Source: CAVTBT01 sp963733065 (GTDB taxonomy: Bacteria; Actinomycetota; Thermoleophilia; Gaiellales; Gaiellaceae). From it: DNA of 64,000 nucleotides. The notes beneath the pieces are model-generated. The model did not search any database. It was not told where the DNA came from and was given only the letters and a program-made list of their open reading frames with translations. This document shows, in pieces, positions 8,088-15,531 of this stretch (positions are counted from its first letter, which is position 1; the number at the start of each line of letters is the position of its first letter). The DNA is taken from NCBI GenBank assembly GCA_963733065.1, contig CAVTBT010000005.1, positions 868,001 to 932,000 of the forward strand, written 5' to 3'. The position numbers were made by a program, and so were the translations under genes.

Positions 8088-9619
8088 GAGCGCTCGCGCC
8101 CGGCTTCGCCGAGTACCGATGGGCCCCCTCGACGCCGGAGCTGGCGCGCGAGACGGGGCTCGACCCGATCGAGATCGTCCGCTTCGACGCCAACGTGCCG
8201 GCGCTGCCGCCCCGGAGCGCGCGGGCCGGAACGGTCGCCGGGACGCTCGCACGCGTCAACGAGTATCCCCACGGCGGCTCCCCGGAGCTCGTGGTGGCGA
8301 TTGCCGCGTACGCCGGGGTCGAGGCGGAGCACGTCGTACTGGGTGCCGGCGCCGACGACCTGATCCTGCTCTGCGCGCGCACCTTCGCCGGCCCCGGCGA
8401 CGCGGTTGCGATCACCGAGGAGCCGACCTACGCGCTCTTCCGCATCGCCGCCGAGCTGGCCGGCGCCGAGGTCGATGCCGGGGATCCCGCGGTCACGTTC
8501 TGCTGTCGGCCGAACAACCCGACCGGCTCGCTCGGGCCGCTCCCGGCGGCGCGGCCGCTGGTCGTGGACGAGGCGTACGCGGAGTACGCGGGCGAGACGG
8601 CCGTCTCGCACCTCGACGACGGGGTGGTTGTGCTGCGCACGTTCTCCAAGGCGTTCGGCCTGGCCGGTGCGCGCGTCGGGTACGCGCTCGCGGATGCGGA
8701 CACGGCCGCCGAGCTGCGCCGGCGGCAGGCGCCCGCGCCGGTCTCGACGCTCTCGGCGACGCTTGCGCTCGCGGCGCTCGACGATCCCCCGGACGTTGCG
8801 CCGCAGATCGAGGAGCGCGAGCGGCTCGCCGGGCGGCTGCGCGATCTCGGCCTCGAGCCGCTCCCCTCGCACGCCAACTTCCTCTTCGTCCCCTGCGACG
8901 AGCCGGAGGCGCTCGGGCGCTCGCTCCTCGCGCGGGGGATGGTCGTTCGCGCGTTGGACGGCGGCCTCCGGATCAGCGTCCGGGACCGCCACGACGACGA
9001 CCTGCTGCTCGACGCCCTGGCAGCGGCGCTCGACCGGCCCGTCGAGCCGGACGCCCCGCGGCCTCCCGCCCGCCGGTCACGCCACCTGCGGGCGACCGCG
9101 GAGACGCGCCTCGGCGTCCGGCTCGCGCTCGACGGGGCCGGCCGCGTCCACGTCGCGACCGGCGCGGGGCTCTACGACCACCTGCTCGAGCAGCTGGCGT
9201 TCCATGGCGGTTTCGACCTCGTGCTCGAGGGCACCGGCGACCTCGAGACCGGGGACCACCATACGGCCGAGGATTCGGCGCTCGCGCTCGGCGAGGCCCT
9301 CGACCGGGCGCTCGCCGACCGCAGCGGGATCGCGCGCTACGGCGACGCCGTCGTGCCGATGGACGACGCTCTGGCGCGCGCGGCGGTCGATCTCGGCGGC
9401 CGGCCGTGGGGCGAGATCGCGATCGACCCGGACCCCGGCCTTGCCGCGCACGTGCTCGGCAGCCTCGCCCAGGCGGGCCGCCTCGCCGTCCACGTCGAGG
9501 CGCACGGGCGGGACGCACACCACACCGCCGAGGCTGCGTTCAAGGCCGTCGGCCGCGCGCTTCGCGCCGCAGCCGCTCCCGGCCCGGTCGGCGTCCCGTC
9601 GACGAAGGGCCGGCTGTGA
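8084..9619 (+). CDS. hisC: Fused histidinol-phosphate aminotransferase and IGP dehydratase (HisC-HisB)
   Basis: One uninterrupted 511-residue frame encodes two enzymes. Residues 1 to about 320 are a PLP aminotransferase with CRPNNPTGS, VDEAYAEY and the Schiff-base lysine K189 in TFSKAFGLAGARVGY. Residues about 335-511 are imidazoleglycerol-phosphate dehydratase with DHLLEQLAFHGG, the metal motif DHHTAED (about residue 391), PMDDALARAAVDLGGRP, a second His-His pair (DAHHTAEAAFKAVGR) and the C-terminal PSTKGRL. A short Pro/Arg-rich linker joins them. No start codon or stop separates the parts. The HisB part lacks about 15-20 residues around the usual EMIEHFF segment. GTG start overlaps the hisD stop. 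Confidence 0.9.
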   Translation: MRALAPGFAEYRWAPSTPELARETGLDPIEIVRFDANVPALPPRSARAGTVAGTLARVNEYPHGGSPELVVAIAAYAGVEAEHVVLGAGADDLILLCARTFAGPGDAVAITEEPTYALFRIAAELAGAEVDAGDPAVTFCCRPNNPTGSLGPLPAARPLVVDEAYAEYAGETAVSHLDDGVVVLRTFSKAFGLAGARVGYALADADTAAELRRRQAPAPVSTLSATLALAALDDPPDVAPQIEERERLAGRLRDLGLEPLPSHANFLFVPCDEPEALGRSLLARGMVVRALDGGLRISVRDRHDDDLLLDALAAALDRPVEPDAPRPPARRSRHLRATAETRLGVRLALDGAGRVHVATGAGLYDHLLEQLAFHGGFDLVLEGTGDLETGDHHTAEDSALALGEALDRALADRSGIARYGDAVVPMDDALARAAVDLGGRPWGEIAIDPDPGLAAHVLGSLAQAGRLAVHVEAHGRDAHHTAEAAFKAVGRALRAAAAPGPVGVPSTKGRL

Positions 9620-10158
9620 GGGTCGCCGTCTGCGAGTACGGCGCCGGCAACGTCCGCTCGGTGCTGCTCGCGCTGGAGCGCCTCGGGGCCGACGCAGTCG
9701 CGACCGCGGACGCCGACGAGGTCGCATCGGCGGACCTCGCCGTGCTGCCCGGGGTCGGCTCCGCGGGAACGGCCATGGCGCGCCTGCGCGCGACCGGCCT
9801 GGACGATGCTTTGCGCGCGCGGACTGGCCCGACACTCGGCATCTGCCTCGGGTTGCAGCTCGCGCTCGACGAGACCGAGGAAGACGGCGGGGTGGCCGGC
9901 CTCGGGCTGGTCCCGGGGCGCGCAGTCCGCATCGCGGATGGCCGTGTGCCGCGAATCGGCTGGGCGCCGGTCGACCCGGGCGGCGAGGCGTACTGGTTCG
10001 CGCACTCGTATGCCGCCGACACCGAGGCCGTGACCGCGACCTCCGAGGGCCTCGTCGCGGAGGCCCGCCATGGGTCGTTCACGGGCGTGCAGTTCCATCC
10101 GGAGAAGAGCGGGCGCGCGGGTGCGCGTTGGCTGGAGCGATGCCTCTCCCGCGCCTGA
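9616..10158 (+). CDS. hisH: Imidazole glycerol phosphate synthase, glutaminase subunit
   Basis: This 180-residue class I glutamine amidotransferase supplies ammonia to HisF. The catalytic triad is visible as C77 in GICLGLQ and H161/E163 in FHPEKS near the C-terminus. PGVGSAG forms the oxyanion-strand loop. At about 20 residues below the usual size it continues the compact trend of this operon. GTG start overlaps the stop of the HisC-HisB gene as GTGA, and its 3' end overlaps hisF by 19 nt, as expected for two subunits made together. Confidence 0.93.
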   Translation: MRVAVCEYGAGNVRSVLLALERLGADAVATADADEVASADLAVLPGVGSAGTAMARLRATGLDDALRARTGPTLGICLGLQLALDETEEDGGVAGLGLVPGRAVRIADGRVPRIGWAPVDPGGEAYWFAHSYAADTEAVTATSEGLVAEARHGSFTGVQFHPEKSGRAGARWLERCLSRA

Positions 10159-10883
10159 TTCCGTGCCTCGACGTGGCGGGCGGCCGCGTGGTCAAGGGTG
10201 TCCGCTTCGCCGGGCTCCGCGACGTGGGCGACCCCGTCGAGCTCGCCGCCGTGTACTCGGACGCCGGTGCGGACGAGCTCGTCTTCCTCGACGTGACCGC
10301 GACGCTCGAGGCGCGGCGCACGCTCGTCGGGCTCGTGCGCCGGGTGGCCGAGGAGATCGCGATCCCGTTCACCGTCGGCGGCGGCGTCCGCTCGGTGGAG
10401 GACGCGACCGAGCTGCTCGAGGCCGGGGCCGACAAGGTGAGCACGAACACGGCGGCGCTCGAGCGTCCGGAGCTCCTCACCGAGCTCGCCGAGCGGCTCG
10501 GCACCCAGGCCGTCGTCGTGGCCATCGATGCGGCGGGCGGCACCGTGCGCTCGCGCGCCGGAACGGCCGAGACCGGTCGTGACGCCGTCGCCTGGGCGCG
10601 CGAGGCGGTCGCGCGCGGCGCGGGCGAGATCCTGCTGACCTCGATCGACGCCGACGGCACGCGGGCCGGGTACGACCTCGGGCTGACGGCGGCGGTGGCG
10701 GATGCGGTGCCGGCGCCGGTGATCGCGTCGGGCGGTGCCGGGAACGCGCGACACGTGGCCGCTGCGCTCGAGGTCGCGCAGGCCGCCCTGCTGGCGTCGA
10801 TCGTGCACGAGCATCCGGGCGGTCTCGCCTCGCTCCGTGACGAGCTGCGCCGTCTCGACGTCCCACTCCGCGATGCAGCCTGA
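10140..10883 (+). CDS. hisF: Imidazole glycerol phosphate synthase, cyclase subunit
   Basis: This 247-residue (beta/alpha)8 barrel closes the imidazole ring, releasing IGP and AICAR. The catalytic aspartates are D11 in LIPCLDV and a second near residue 126 in VVAIDAAGG. Barrel phosphate loops FTVGGGVRS and VIASGGAG are intact, and GRVVKGVRF is the ligand-binding loop. ATG at 10140 overlaps the end of hisH. The 3' end overlaps hisIE by 11 nt. Confidence 0.95.
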   Translation: MPLPRLIPCLDVAGGRVVKGVRFAGLRDVGDPVELAAVYSDAGADELVFLDVTATLEARRTLVGLVRRVAEEIAIPFTVGGGVRSVEDATELLEAGADKVSTNTAALERPELLTELAERLGTQAVVVAIDAAGGTVRSRAGTAETGRDAVAWAREAVARGAGEILLTSIDADGTRAGYDLGLTAAVADAVPAPVIASGGAGNARHVAAALEVAQAALLASIVHEHPGGLASLRDELRRLDVPLRDAA

Positions 10884-11433
10884 GCTCCGGGCGGCGATCG
10901 TGCAGGACGCCGCGACCGGCGACGTCCTGATGCTGGCCTGGATGGACGACGAGGCGCTCCGGCGAACGCGGGAGACCGGCGAGGCGTACTTCTGGAGCCG
11001 CTCGCGCCGCCGCCTGTGGCGCAAGGGCGAGACGTCGGGCAACACGCTCGCCGTCGAGGAGCTCCGCGAGGACTGCGACGGGGATGCAGTGCTGCTGCGC
11101 GTCCGGCCCGCCGGGCCCGTGTGCCACACCGGCAGCGAGTCGTGCTTCGCGCCGTGGCTCTGGCAAACGGTCGCCGAGCGCGCCCGCGAGCGGCCGGCCG
11201 GGTCGTACGTCGCCGGGTTGCTCGACCGGGGACCGCTGGCGTGCGCGCAGAAGCTCGGCGAGGAAGGGGTGGAGGCTGCGCTTGCCGGCGCCTCCGAGGA
11301 CGACGAGCGGCTCGTCTCCGAGCTCGCCGATCTCTGGTTCCACAGCTACGTCCTGCTCGCGGCGCGCGGCCTCGACCCGGCCGCCGTCGAGCGGGAGCTC
11401 CGGCGCCGCTCGCCGCTCGGCGTCACTGCGTAG
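10873..11433 (+). CDS. hisI: Bifunctional phosphoribosyl-AMP cyclohydrolase / phosphoribosyl-ATP pyrophosphatase
   Basis: This 186-residue HisIE carries out steps two and three of histidine synthesis. Residues 1 to about 105 are the cyclohydrolase, with WRKGETSGN, DCDGDAVLLRV and CHTGSESCF. Residues about 115-186 are the MazG-like pyrophosphatase, with AQKLGEEGVEAALA and ELADLWFHSYVLL. It ends the operon. Its TAG stop at 11431-11433 is also the first three bases of a 15-bp terminal inverted repeat of a foldback element, so the 3' end of the gene is the insertion point. Confidence 0.93.
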   Translation: MQPELRAAIVQDAATGDVLMLAWMDDEALRRTRETGEAYFWSRSRRRLWRKGETSGNTLAVEELREDCDGDAVLLRVRPAGPVCHTGSESCFAPWLWQTVAERARERPAGSYVAGLLDRGPLACAQKLGEEGVEAALAGASEDDERLVSELADLWFHSYVLLAARGLDPAAVERELRRRSPLGVTA

Positions 11434-11597
11434 GAGGGTTTGGCGAAACATCGAGCTGTGCCGTCGGGCTGCGCTGGTCGCGGCGATGCGGCGTCCTCAG
11501 TCGCGTCCATATGTCTTCATATGGACGCTCCCTGCGTCCTTGCCTCGCCGCGTCCAGCGCACCCCGCCGACGAGCGACGTTCCGCCAAACCCTCCTA
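11431..11597. mobile_element. 167-bp foldback element (MITE-like) at the end of hisIE
   Basis: The 15-bp ends TAGGAGGGTTTGGCG (11431-11445) and CGCCAAACCCTCCTA (11583-11597) are perfect inverted repeats, extending to 19 bp with one mismatch. The whole element is symmetric: arms of about 83 and 80 nt pair imperfectly around the perfect inner hairpin GCGTCCATATG / CATATGGACGC (11503-11513, 11518-11528; loop TCTT). The ends fit a TA target duplication flanking GGAGGG...CCCTCC, the IS630/mariner pattern. No coding capacity is seen. It could instead be a large structured RNA or a transcription barrier, although it has no T-tract. Only one copy was noticed in the window. Confidence 0.6.
11503..11528. 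repeat. Perfect apex hairpin of the foldback element
   Basis: Eleven-base arms GCGTCCATATG and CATATGGACGC flank the loop TCTT. The two CATATG motifs are AT-rich for this genome. Confidence 0.7.
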
Positions 11598-11618
11598 GGC
11601 CTTGGGCGGCGACCGCAG

Positions 11619-11624
11619 TAGGGT
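11619..11624 (+). promoter_or_regulatory. Putative -10 of the beta-helix gene
   Basis: TAGGGT lies 9 nt before the ATG at 11634, just downstream of the foldback element, so this gene probably has its own promoter. Confidence 0.4.
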
Positions 11625-11633
11625 CTGCCACGG

Positions 11634-12911
11634 ATGTCGTGGCGATCGGGCGCTCTCGTTGGCGGCACCGCCCTCGTGCTGGTTCTCGTGCTGCTCGGGG
11701 CGGCCCGAGCGTCCGCGTCACCTGCGCGCGCCGCGACGGTCTACGTCGGCAGCGACGCAGCGTTCGTGCGCGCCGAGCGCGCGCTCAAGGCGTCGGGCGG
11801 GACGATCGTGCTGCTGCCCGGCCTCTATCGGCGGCTGACCGTCTCCGCGCGCTCCCGACGGCCGCTGCGGATTCTCGGCACTCGCGGCGCCCGCGTAGAG
11901 GACGTCTACTTCTTCGGCACGCGCAACGTCTCGTTCGGCCGCGTCCGGCTCGGGCCTGTGGCAAGCGACTCGCTCGTCGAGGTGTGGAAGTCGCGCAACG
12001 TCGTGCTCCACGATCTCGTCCTGCGCGGCCGCGGCCGTCACTCCGCCGAGATCCTCGTCGCCGACGCCCGCGGCGTGACCATCCGGCGGAGCGACCTCGC
12101 CCATTGCGGCGACCGTGCGCCGGCGTTCGTGAACTGCGTGACGCTCTGGCGCTGGTCGCACGACGTCACGATCGAGGACAGCTACTTCCACGACTGCCGG
12201 GGCTGCGACTTCGTCAACGGGCGCTTCGGCTCCGATCTGACCATCCGCCGCAACCGCTTCGAGCGCACGCTGCCGTGCGGGATGAACCGTCATCGCTGCG
12301 GGCACCAGGACCTCGTCCAGCTCTTCGGCGGTCGCCGCCTGCGCGTGGAGGGCAACCGCTTCGGCCTGTACCGGGACGGCGGCGCGCAGCTCTATCTGAC
12401 GAACGCCGTCGACTACGCGACCGTCGTCAACAACGTCTTCGTCGGCACGGACCGGCGCGTGCCCGGCTACCACGCCCGCATGGGCGTCGTCATCGGCGCC
12501 AAGTCGTCGCGGCGCGTCCCCTACTACACGCGCGTCGTGAACAACACGATCCTCACCGGCGCGCGCCGTCGGGACGGCTATGCGGGCTCGATCCGGATGA
12601 GCTCGCGCTACGGCGCGGTCGAGCGGTGGAAGCGCCCGGTGATCGCCAACAACGTCCTCGGGCTGCTCGAGCGCCGTGCGCACGTGTGCAGCAGCGCGCT
12701 CCGGTTCATCAGCAACGCCGTGCTCCGGGGCACCGGCTGCACGTCGTCCGACCGTGTCGGGCCGGCCGGGCTCGACGGCCGCGGTCGCCCGGGCGCGAGC
12801 TCGTCGGTCATCGACCAGGCGAACCGCCACTACGCGCCCCGCACCGACGCGACCGGCCGGCGCAGAGGCGGCCGGCCGGACATCGGCGCGTTCGAGTACC
12901 GCTCCCGGTAG
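11634..12911 (+). CDS. Secreted right-handed parallel beta-helix protein
   Basis: This 425-residue protein begins with a signal peptide (basic SWR, hydrophobic LVLVLVLLGAA, cleavage near ASASPARA). Repeated strand motifs such as RNVSFGRVRLG, RNVVLHDLVLRG, RGVTIRRSDLAH, HDVTIEDSYFHDC and SDLTIRRNRFER show the pectate-lyase-like beta-helix of 22-25-residue coils. About nine cysteines suggest disulfides outside the cell. The end RPDIGAFEY is typical of choice-of-anchor-Q beta-helix proteins. Function may be polysaccharide binding or cleavage, but no catalytic set is recognised. It is a single gene, separate from the his operon. Confidence 0.82.
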   Translation: MSWRSGALVGGTALVLVLVLLGAARASASPARAATVYVGSDAAFVRAERALKASGGTIVLLPGLYRRLTVSARSRRPLRILGTRGARVEDVYFFGTRNVSFGRVRLGPVASDSLVEVWKSRNVVLHDLVLRGRGRHSAEILVADARGVTIRRSDLAHCGDRAPAFVNCVTLWRWSHDVTIEDSYFHDCRGCDFVNGRFGSDLTIRRNRFERTLPCGMNRHRCGHQDLVQLFGGRRLRVEGNRFGLYRDGGAQLYLTNAVDYATVVNNVFVGTDRRVPGYHARMGVVIGAKSSRRVPYYTRVVNNTILTGARRRDGYAGSIRMSSRYGAVERWKRPVIANNVLGLLERRAHVCSSALRFISNAVLRGTGCTSSDRVGPAGLDGRGRPGASSSVIDQANRHYAPRTDATGRRRGGRPDIGAFEYRSR

Positions 12912-12929
12912 CCGCGCCAGCGGTCGAGC

Positions 12930-12935
12930 TACCGT
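12930..12935 (+). promoter_or_regulatory. Putative -10 of the histidine kinase gene
   Basis: TACCGT ends 7 nt before the GTG at 12943. This favours that GTG over the one at 12934, which lies inside the hexamer. Confidence 0.45.
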
Positions 12936-12942
12936 GTGCGCC

Positions 12943-14544
12943 GTGACTCCTGCGGCGTCGAGCTTCACCGGGGCCTTCCCCGGCGGTGGTGCCCGTGAGG
13001 CCTACATCGAGGCGCTCGCGAAGACGGGCGTCGGCATGATCTGCATCCTCACGCGCGACGGCCGGATCGTCGCGTTCGACGAGGGCTGCGAGCGCGCGAC
13101 CGGCTTCACGGCGGCGGAAGTCGTGGGTATGGACGCCCGCGACGTCGTGATCCCGCCGGACGAGATCGACGACTTCGGGCGGTTTCTCGACGCGGTGTGG
13201 GAGACGGGCGACTCCAGCCCGCAGGTCGGGCACTGGCTCACGCGCGAGGGCGAGCGCCGGCTGATCTCGTGGTCGAACCGTCCGATCGTGGACGGCGAGG
13301 GGGAGGTCACGCAGCTCTTCACCGTCGGCATCGACCTGACCGCGCGCGAGCGCGCGAACGCCGAGCTGCGCGCCGTGCACGACGAGCTGGCGCAGCGGCT
13401 CTACGAGCTCGAGCTGCTCGCCGCCGAGCAGTCCGGGCTGCGGCGCGTGGCGCTGCTCGTCGCCGGCGAGGCCAAACCCGAGGCCGTGTTCGACGCCGTC
13501 GCCGCCGAGGTGGCCCGGATCTTCTCCGCCGAGACGGCCGCGATCGCGCGCTACGACGACGGTGACATGGCGACGTTCGTCGGTCGCTGGAACGGCGGAC
13601 CGACGGACGCCTTCCCGGCCGACCTCCGCCTCGACCTGCGCGAGGACTCGGCGGTCGCGCGGGTCGCCAGGACGCGGCAGGCCGTCTGGATCGAGCGGTA
13701 CGACGAGGTCGAGGGCGGGGTCTCGGCGCGGATGCGGAGCCACGGCCTGCGCCGGGCCGCCGCCACGCCGGTGACGCTCGGCGGCCGGCTGTGGGGTGCC
13801 GTGGTCGTGGCTGCCGCCGACCAGGACGCGCTGCCTCCGGGCGACACGGAGCGGCGACTCGAGGCCTTCGCGCAGATCGTCGCCCTCGGGCTCGCGAACG
13901 CCGATGCGCGCGAGCAGCTGCTCGCCTCGCGCAAGCGGCTCGTCACCGTTGCCGACGAGGAGCGGCGGCGGCTCGAGCGCGATCTCCACGACGGCGCCCA
14001 ACAGCGTCTCGTGACGATTGCGCAGCGGCTCTACCTCGCCCAGCGCTCTCTCGGCGCCGACGATGAGGCGGCCGGGCAGGAGCTGGACATCTGCGTGGCG
14101 GAGGTGCGGGACGCGATCGACGACTTGCGTCGCCTCGCCACCGGCCTGCACCCGCCGATCCTCACCGAGGCGGGGCTGCGGCCGGCAATCTGGTCGCTCG
14201 TGCGGCGCTCGCCGCTGCCGGTGTCGCTCGGCGAGGTCCCCGAGCAGCGCTTCTCGGCCGAGATCGAGACGGCCACCTACTACCTCGTCAGCGAGGCGCT
14301 GACGAACACCGCGAAGCACGCCCAGGCGACTGAGGCCAACGTCGCCGTCCGCACCTACGACGACCTGCTGGTGGTCGAGGTCGCCGACGACGGCGTGGGT
14401 GGTGCCGATCCGGCCGCGGGCAGCGGCCTGCGCGGGCTCTCGGACCGCGTCGAGGCGGTCGGCGGCTCGCTTGCGATCACGAGCACCACGGGCGGCACCA
14501 CGCTCCGCGCCTCGTTCCCGCTCGCCGCGTCAGCCGAGGAGTAG
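12943..14544 (+). CDS. Soluble PAS-GAF sensor histidine kinase, NarL-partner type
   Basis: This 533-residue protein has a PAS domain (about 15-140; FDEGCERATGFTAAEVVG), a short coiled coil, a GAF domain (about 165-320) and a HisKA_3 domain whose phosphorylated His is H349 in LERDLHDGAQQR. An HATPase_c domain follows, with an N-box in EALTNTAKHA and the glycine box DDGVGG. It has no membrane segment, so it senses a cytoplasmic ligand or redox signal. HisKA_3 kinases normally phosphorylate LuxR/NarL-type regulators, but none is nearby, so this is an orphan here. The gene sits alone between two unrelated genes. Start chosen from the -10 spacing. Confidence 0.88.
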   Translation: MTPAASSFTGAFPGGGAREAYIEALAKTGVGMICILTRDGRIVAFDEGCERATGFTAAEVVGMDARDVVIPPDEIDDFGRFLDAVWETGDSSPQVGHWLTREGERRLISWSNRPIVDGEGEVTQLFTVGIDLTARERANAELRAVHDELAQRLYELELLAAEQSGLRRVALLVAGEAKPEAVFDAVAAEVARIFSAETAAIARYDDGDMATFVGRWNGGPTDAFPADLRLDLREDSAVARVARTRQAVWIERYDEVEGGVSARMRSHGLRRAAATPVTLGGRLWGAVVVAAADQDALPPGDTERRLEAFAQIVALGLANADAREQLLASRKRLVTVADEERRRLERDLHDGAQQRLVTIAQRLYLAQRSLGADDEAAGQELDICVAEVRDAIDDLRRLATGLHPPILTEAGLRPAIWSLVRRSPLPVSLGEVPEQRFSAEIETATYYLVSEALTNTAKHAQATEANVAVRTYDDLLVVEVADDGVGGADPAAGSGLRGLSDRVEAVGGSLAITSTTGGTTLRASFPLAASAEE

Positions 14545-14580
14545 CAGGAGCCCGTCGGCCGCGCGTCGGCCGGCCGTGCG

Positions 14581-14586
14581 TATGCT
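14581..14586 (+). promoter_or_regulatory. Putative -10 of the EamA transporter gene
   Basis: TATGCT ends 6 nt before the GTG at 14593, the spacing expected for a leaderless transcript. Confidence 0.5.
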
Positions 14587-14592
14587 CGACCG

Positions 14593-15531
14593 GTGAGCCC
14601 ACGCGCGAAGCTCTGGCTCGCGCTCTGGACCGTCTATCTCATCTGGGGCTCGACCTACCTCGGGATCGCGCTCGCCGGCGAGACGATCCCGCCCGTCTTC
14701 GCGGCCGGTGTGCGCTTCGTCGTCGCGGGCCTGCTGATGGCCGGCCTGGTGCTCTGGCGCCGCGGCCGGGCGCCGTTCCGCATCGGGCGTCCCGAGCTCG
14801 CGTCAGCCGCGCTGATCGGCCTGCTGCTTCCGGGTGCGAACGCGATGCTCTTCGTGGCGGAGCGCGACGTGCCGACCGGACTGGCGTCGCTCGTGATCGG
14901 GTCGGTGCCGCTCTGGATCGTGCTCCTGCGCACGGTCGCCCGCGACCGGCCCAACACGGCGGCGATCGCCAGCACGATCGTCGGCTTCGCGGGTCTCGCA
15001 TTGCTCGTGCGGCCGCAGGGCGGGGCCACGCTCGGCGGCATGCTGCTCGTGCTCGGCTCGGCGATCGCCTGGTCGGTGGGCTCGTTCCTCGCGGCGCGGC
15101 TGCCGCTCCCGGCCGACGCCCTGGCCGCGACGACGGTCGAGATGCTGGCGGGCGGCCTGGTGCTGCTGCCGCTCGGCGTGGCGCTCGCGGTTGCGCAGGG
15201 CGAGTCGCTCGACCCGGCGTCGTTCTCGGCGAGGTCGATCGGCGGCTTCGTCTACCTCGTCGTGTTCGGCTCGCTGATCGCCTACACGGCATACGTCTGG
15301 CTGCTCGCCAACGCGCCGATCGGGACGGTTGCGACCTACGCATACGTGAACCCGGTCGTCGCAATCGCGCTCGGTGCGATCGTGCTGAACGAGGCCATCA
15401 CGTGGACGATCGCGGCCGGCGCCGTGCTCGTGCTCGCGTCCGTGGCGGTGGTGATCCGCCAGGACGCCGAGGTCGTCACGTCGTTCGAGCCGGACGGGGG
15501 CGTGCCGGTACGGGAGCGCGCTCCCGCGTGA
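14593..15531 (+). CDS. EamA-family (DMT) transporter, YedA-like
   Basis: This 312-residue inner-membrane protein has about ten hydrophobic helices arranged as two EamA repeats. The first helix contains YLIWGSTYLGI, the family signature, and the second repeat ends in VLNEAITW. Members export small metabolites such as amino acids or purines; the substrate cannot be read from the sequence. GTG start; the last 56 nt overlap the convergent membrane-protein gene. The C-terminal 20 residues are hydrophilic. Confidence 0.88.
   Translation: MSPRAKLWLALWTVYLIWGSTYLGIALAGETIPPVFAAGVRFVVAGLLMAGLVLWRRGRAPFRIGRPELASAALIGLLLPGANAMLFVAERDVPTGLASLVIGSVPLWIVLLRTVARDRPNTAAIASTIVGFAGLALLVRPQGGATLGGMLLVLGSAIAWSVGSFLAARLPLPADALAATTVEMLAGGLVLLPLGVALAVAQGESLDPASFSARSIGGFVYLVVFGSLIAYTAYVWLLANAPIGTVATYAYVNPVVAIALGAIVLNEAITWTIAAGAVLVLASVAVVIRQDAEVVTSFEPDGGVPVRERAPA

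Noticed and set aside
11432..11438. AGGAGGG as a ribosome-binding site
   Set aside because: It is part of the terminal inverted repeat and no start codon of a credible gene lies 5-10 nt downstream; the next gene starts about 195 nt away.
11431..11597. The foldback element as a simple intrinsic terminator of the his operon
   Set aside because: It is far longer than a terminator hairpin, has matched ends with TA, and no T-tract follows on either strand. A terminator effect remains possible but does not explain the structure.
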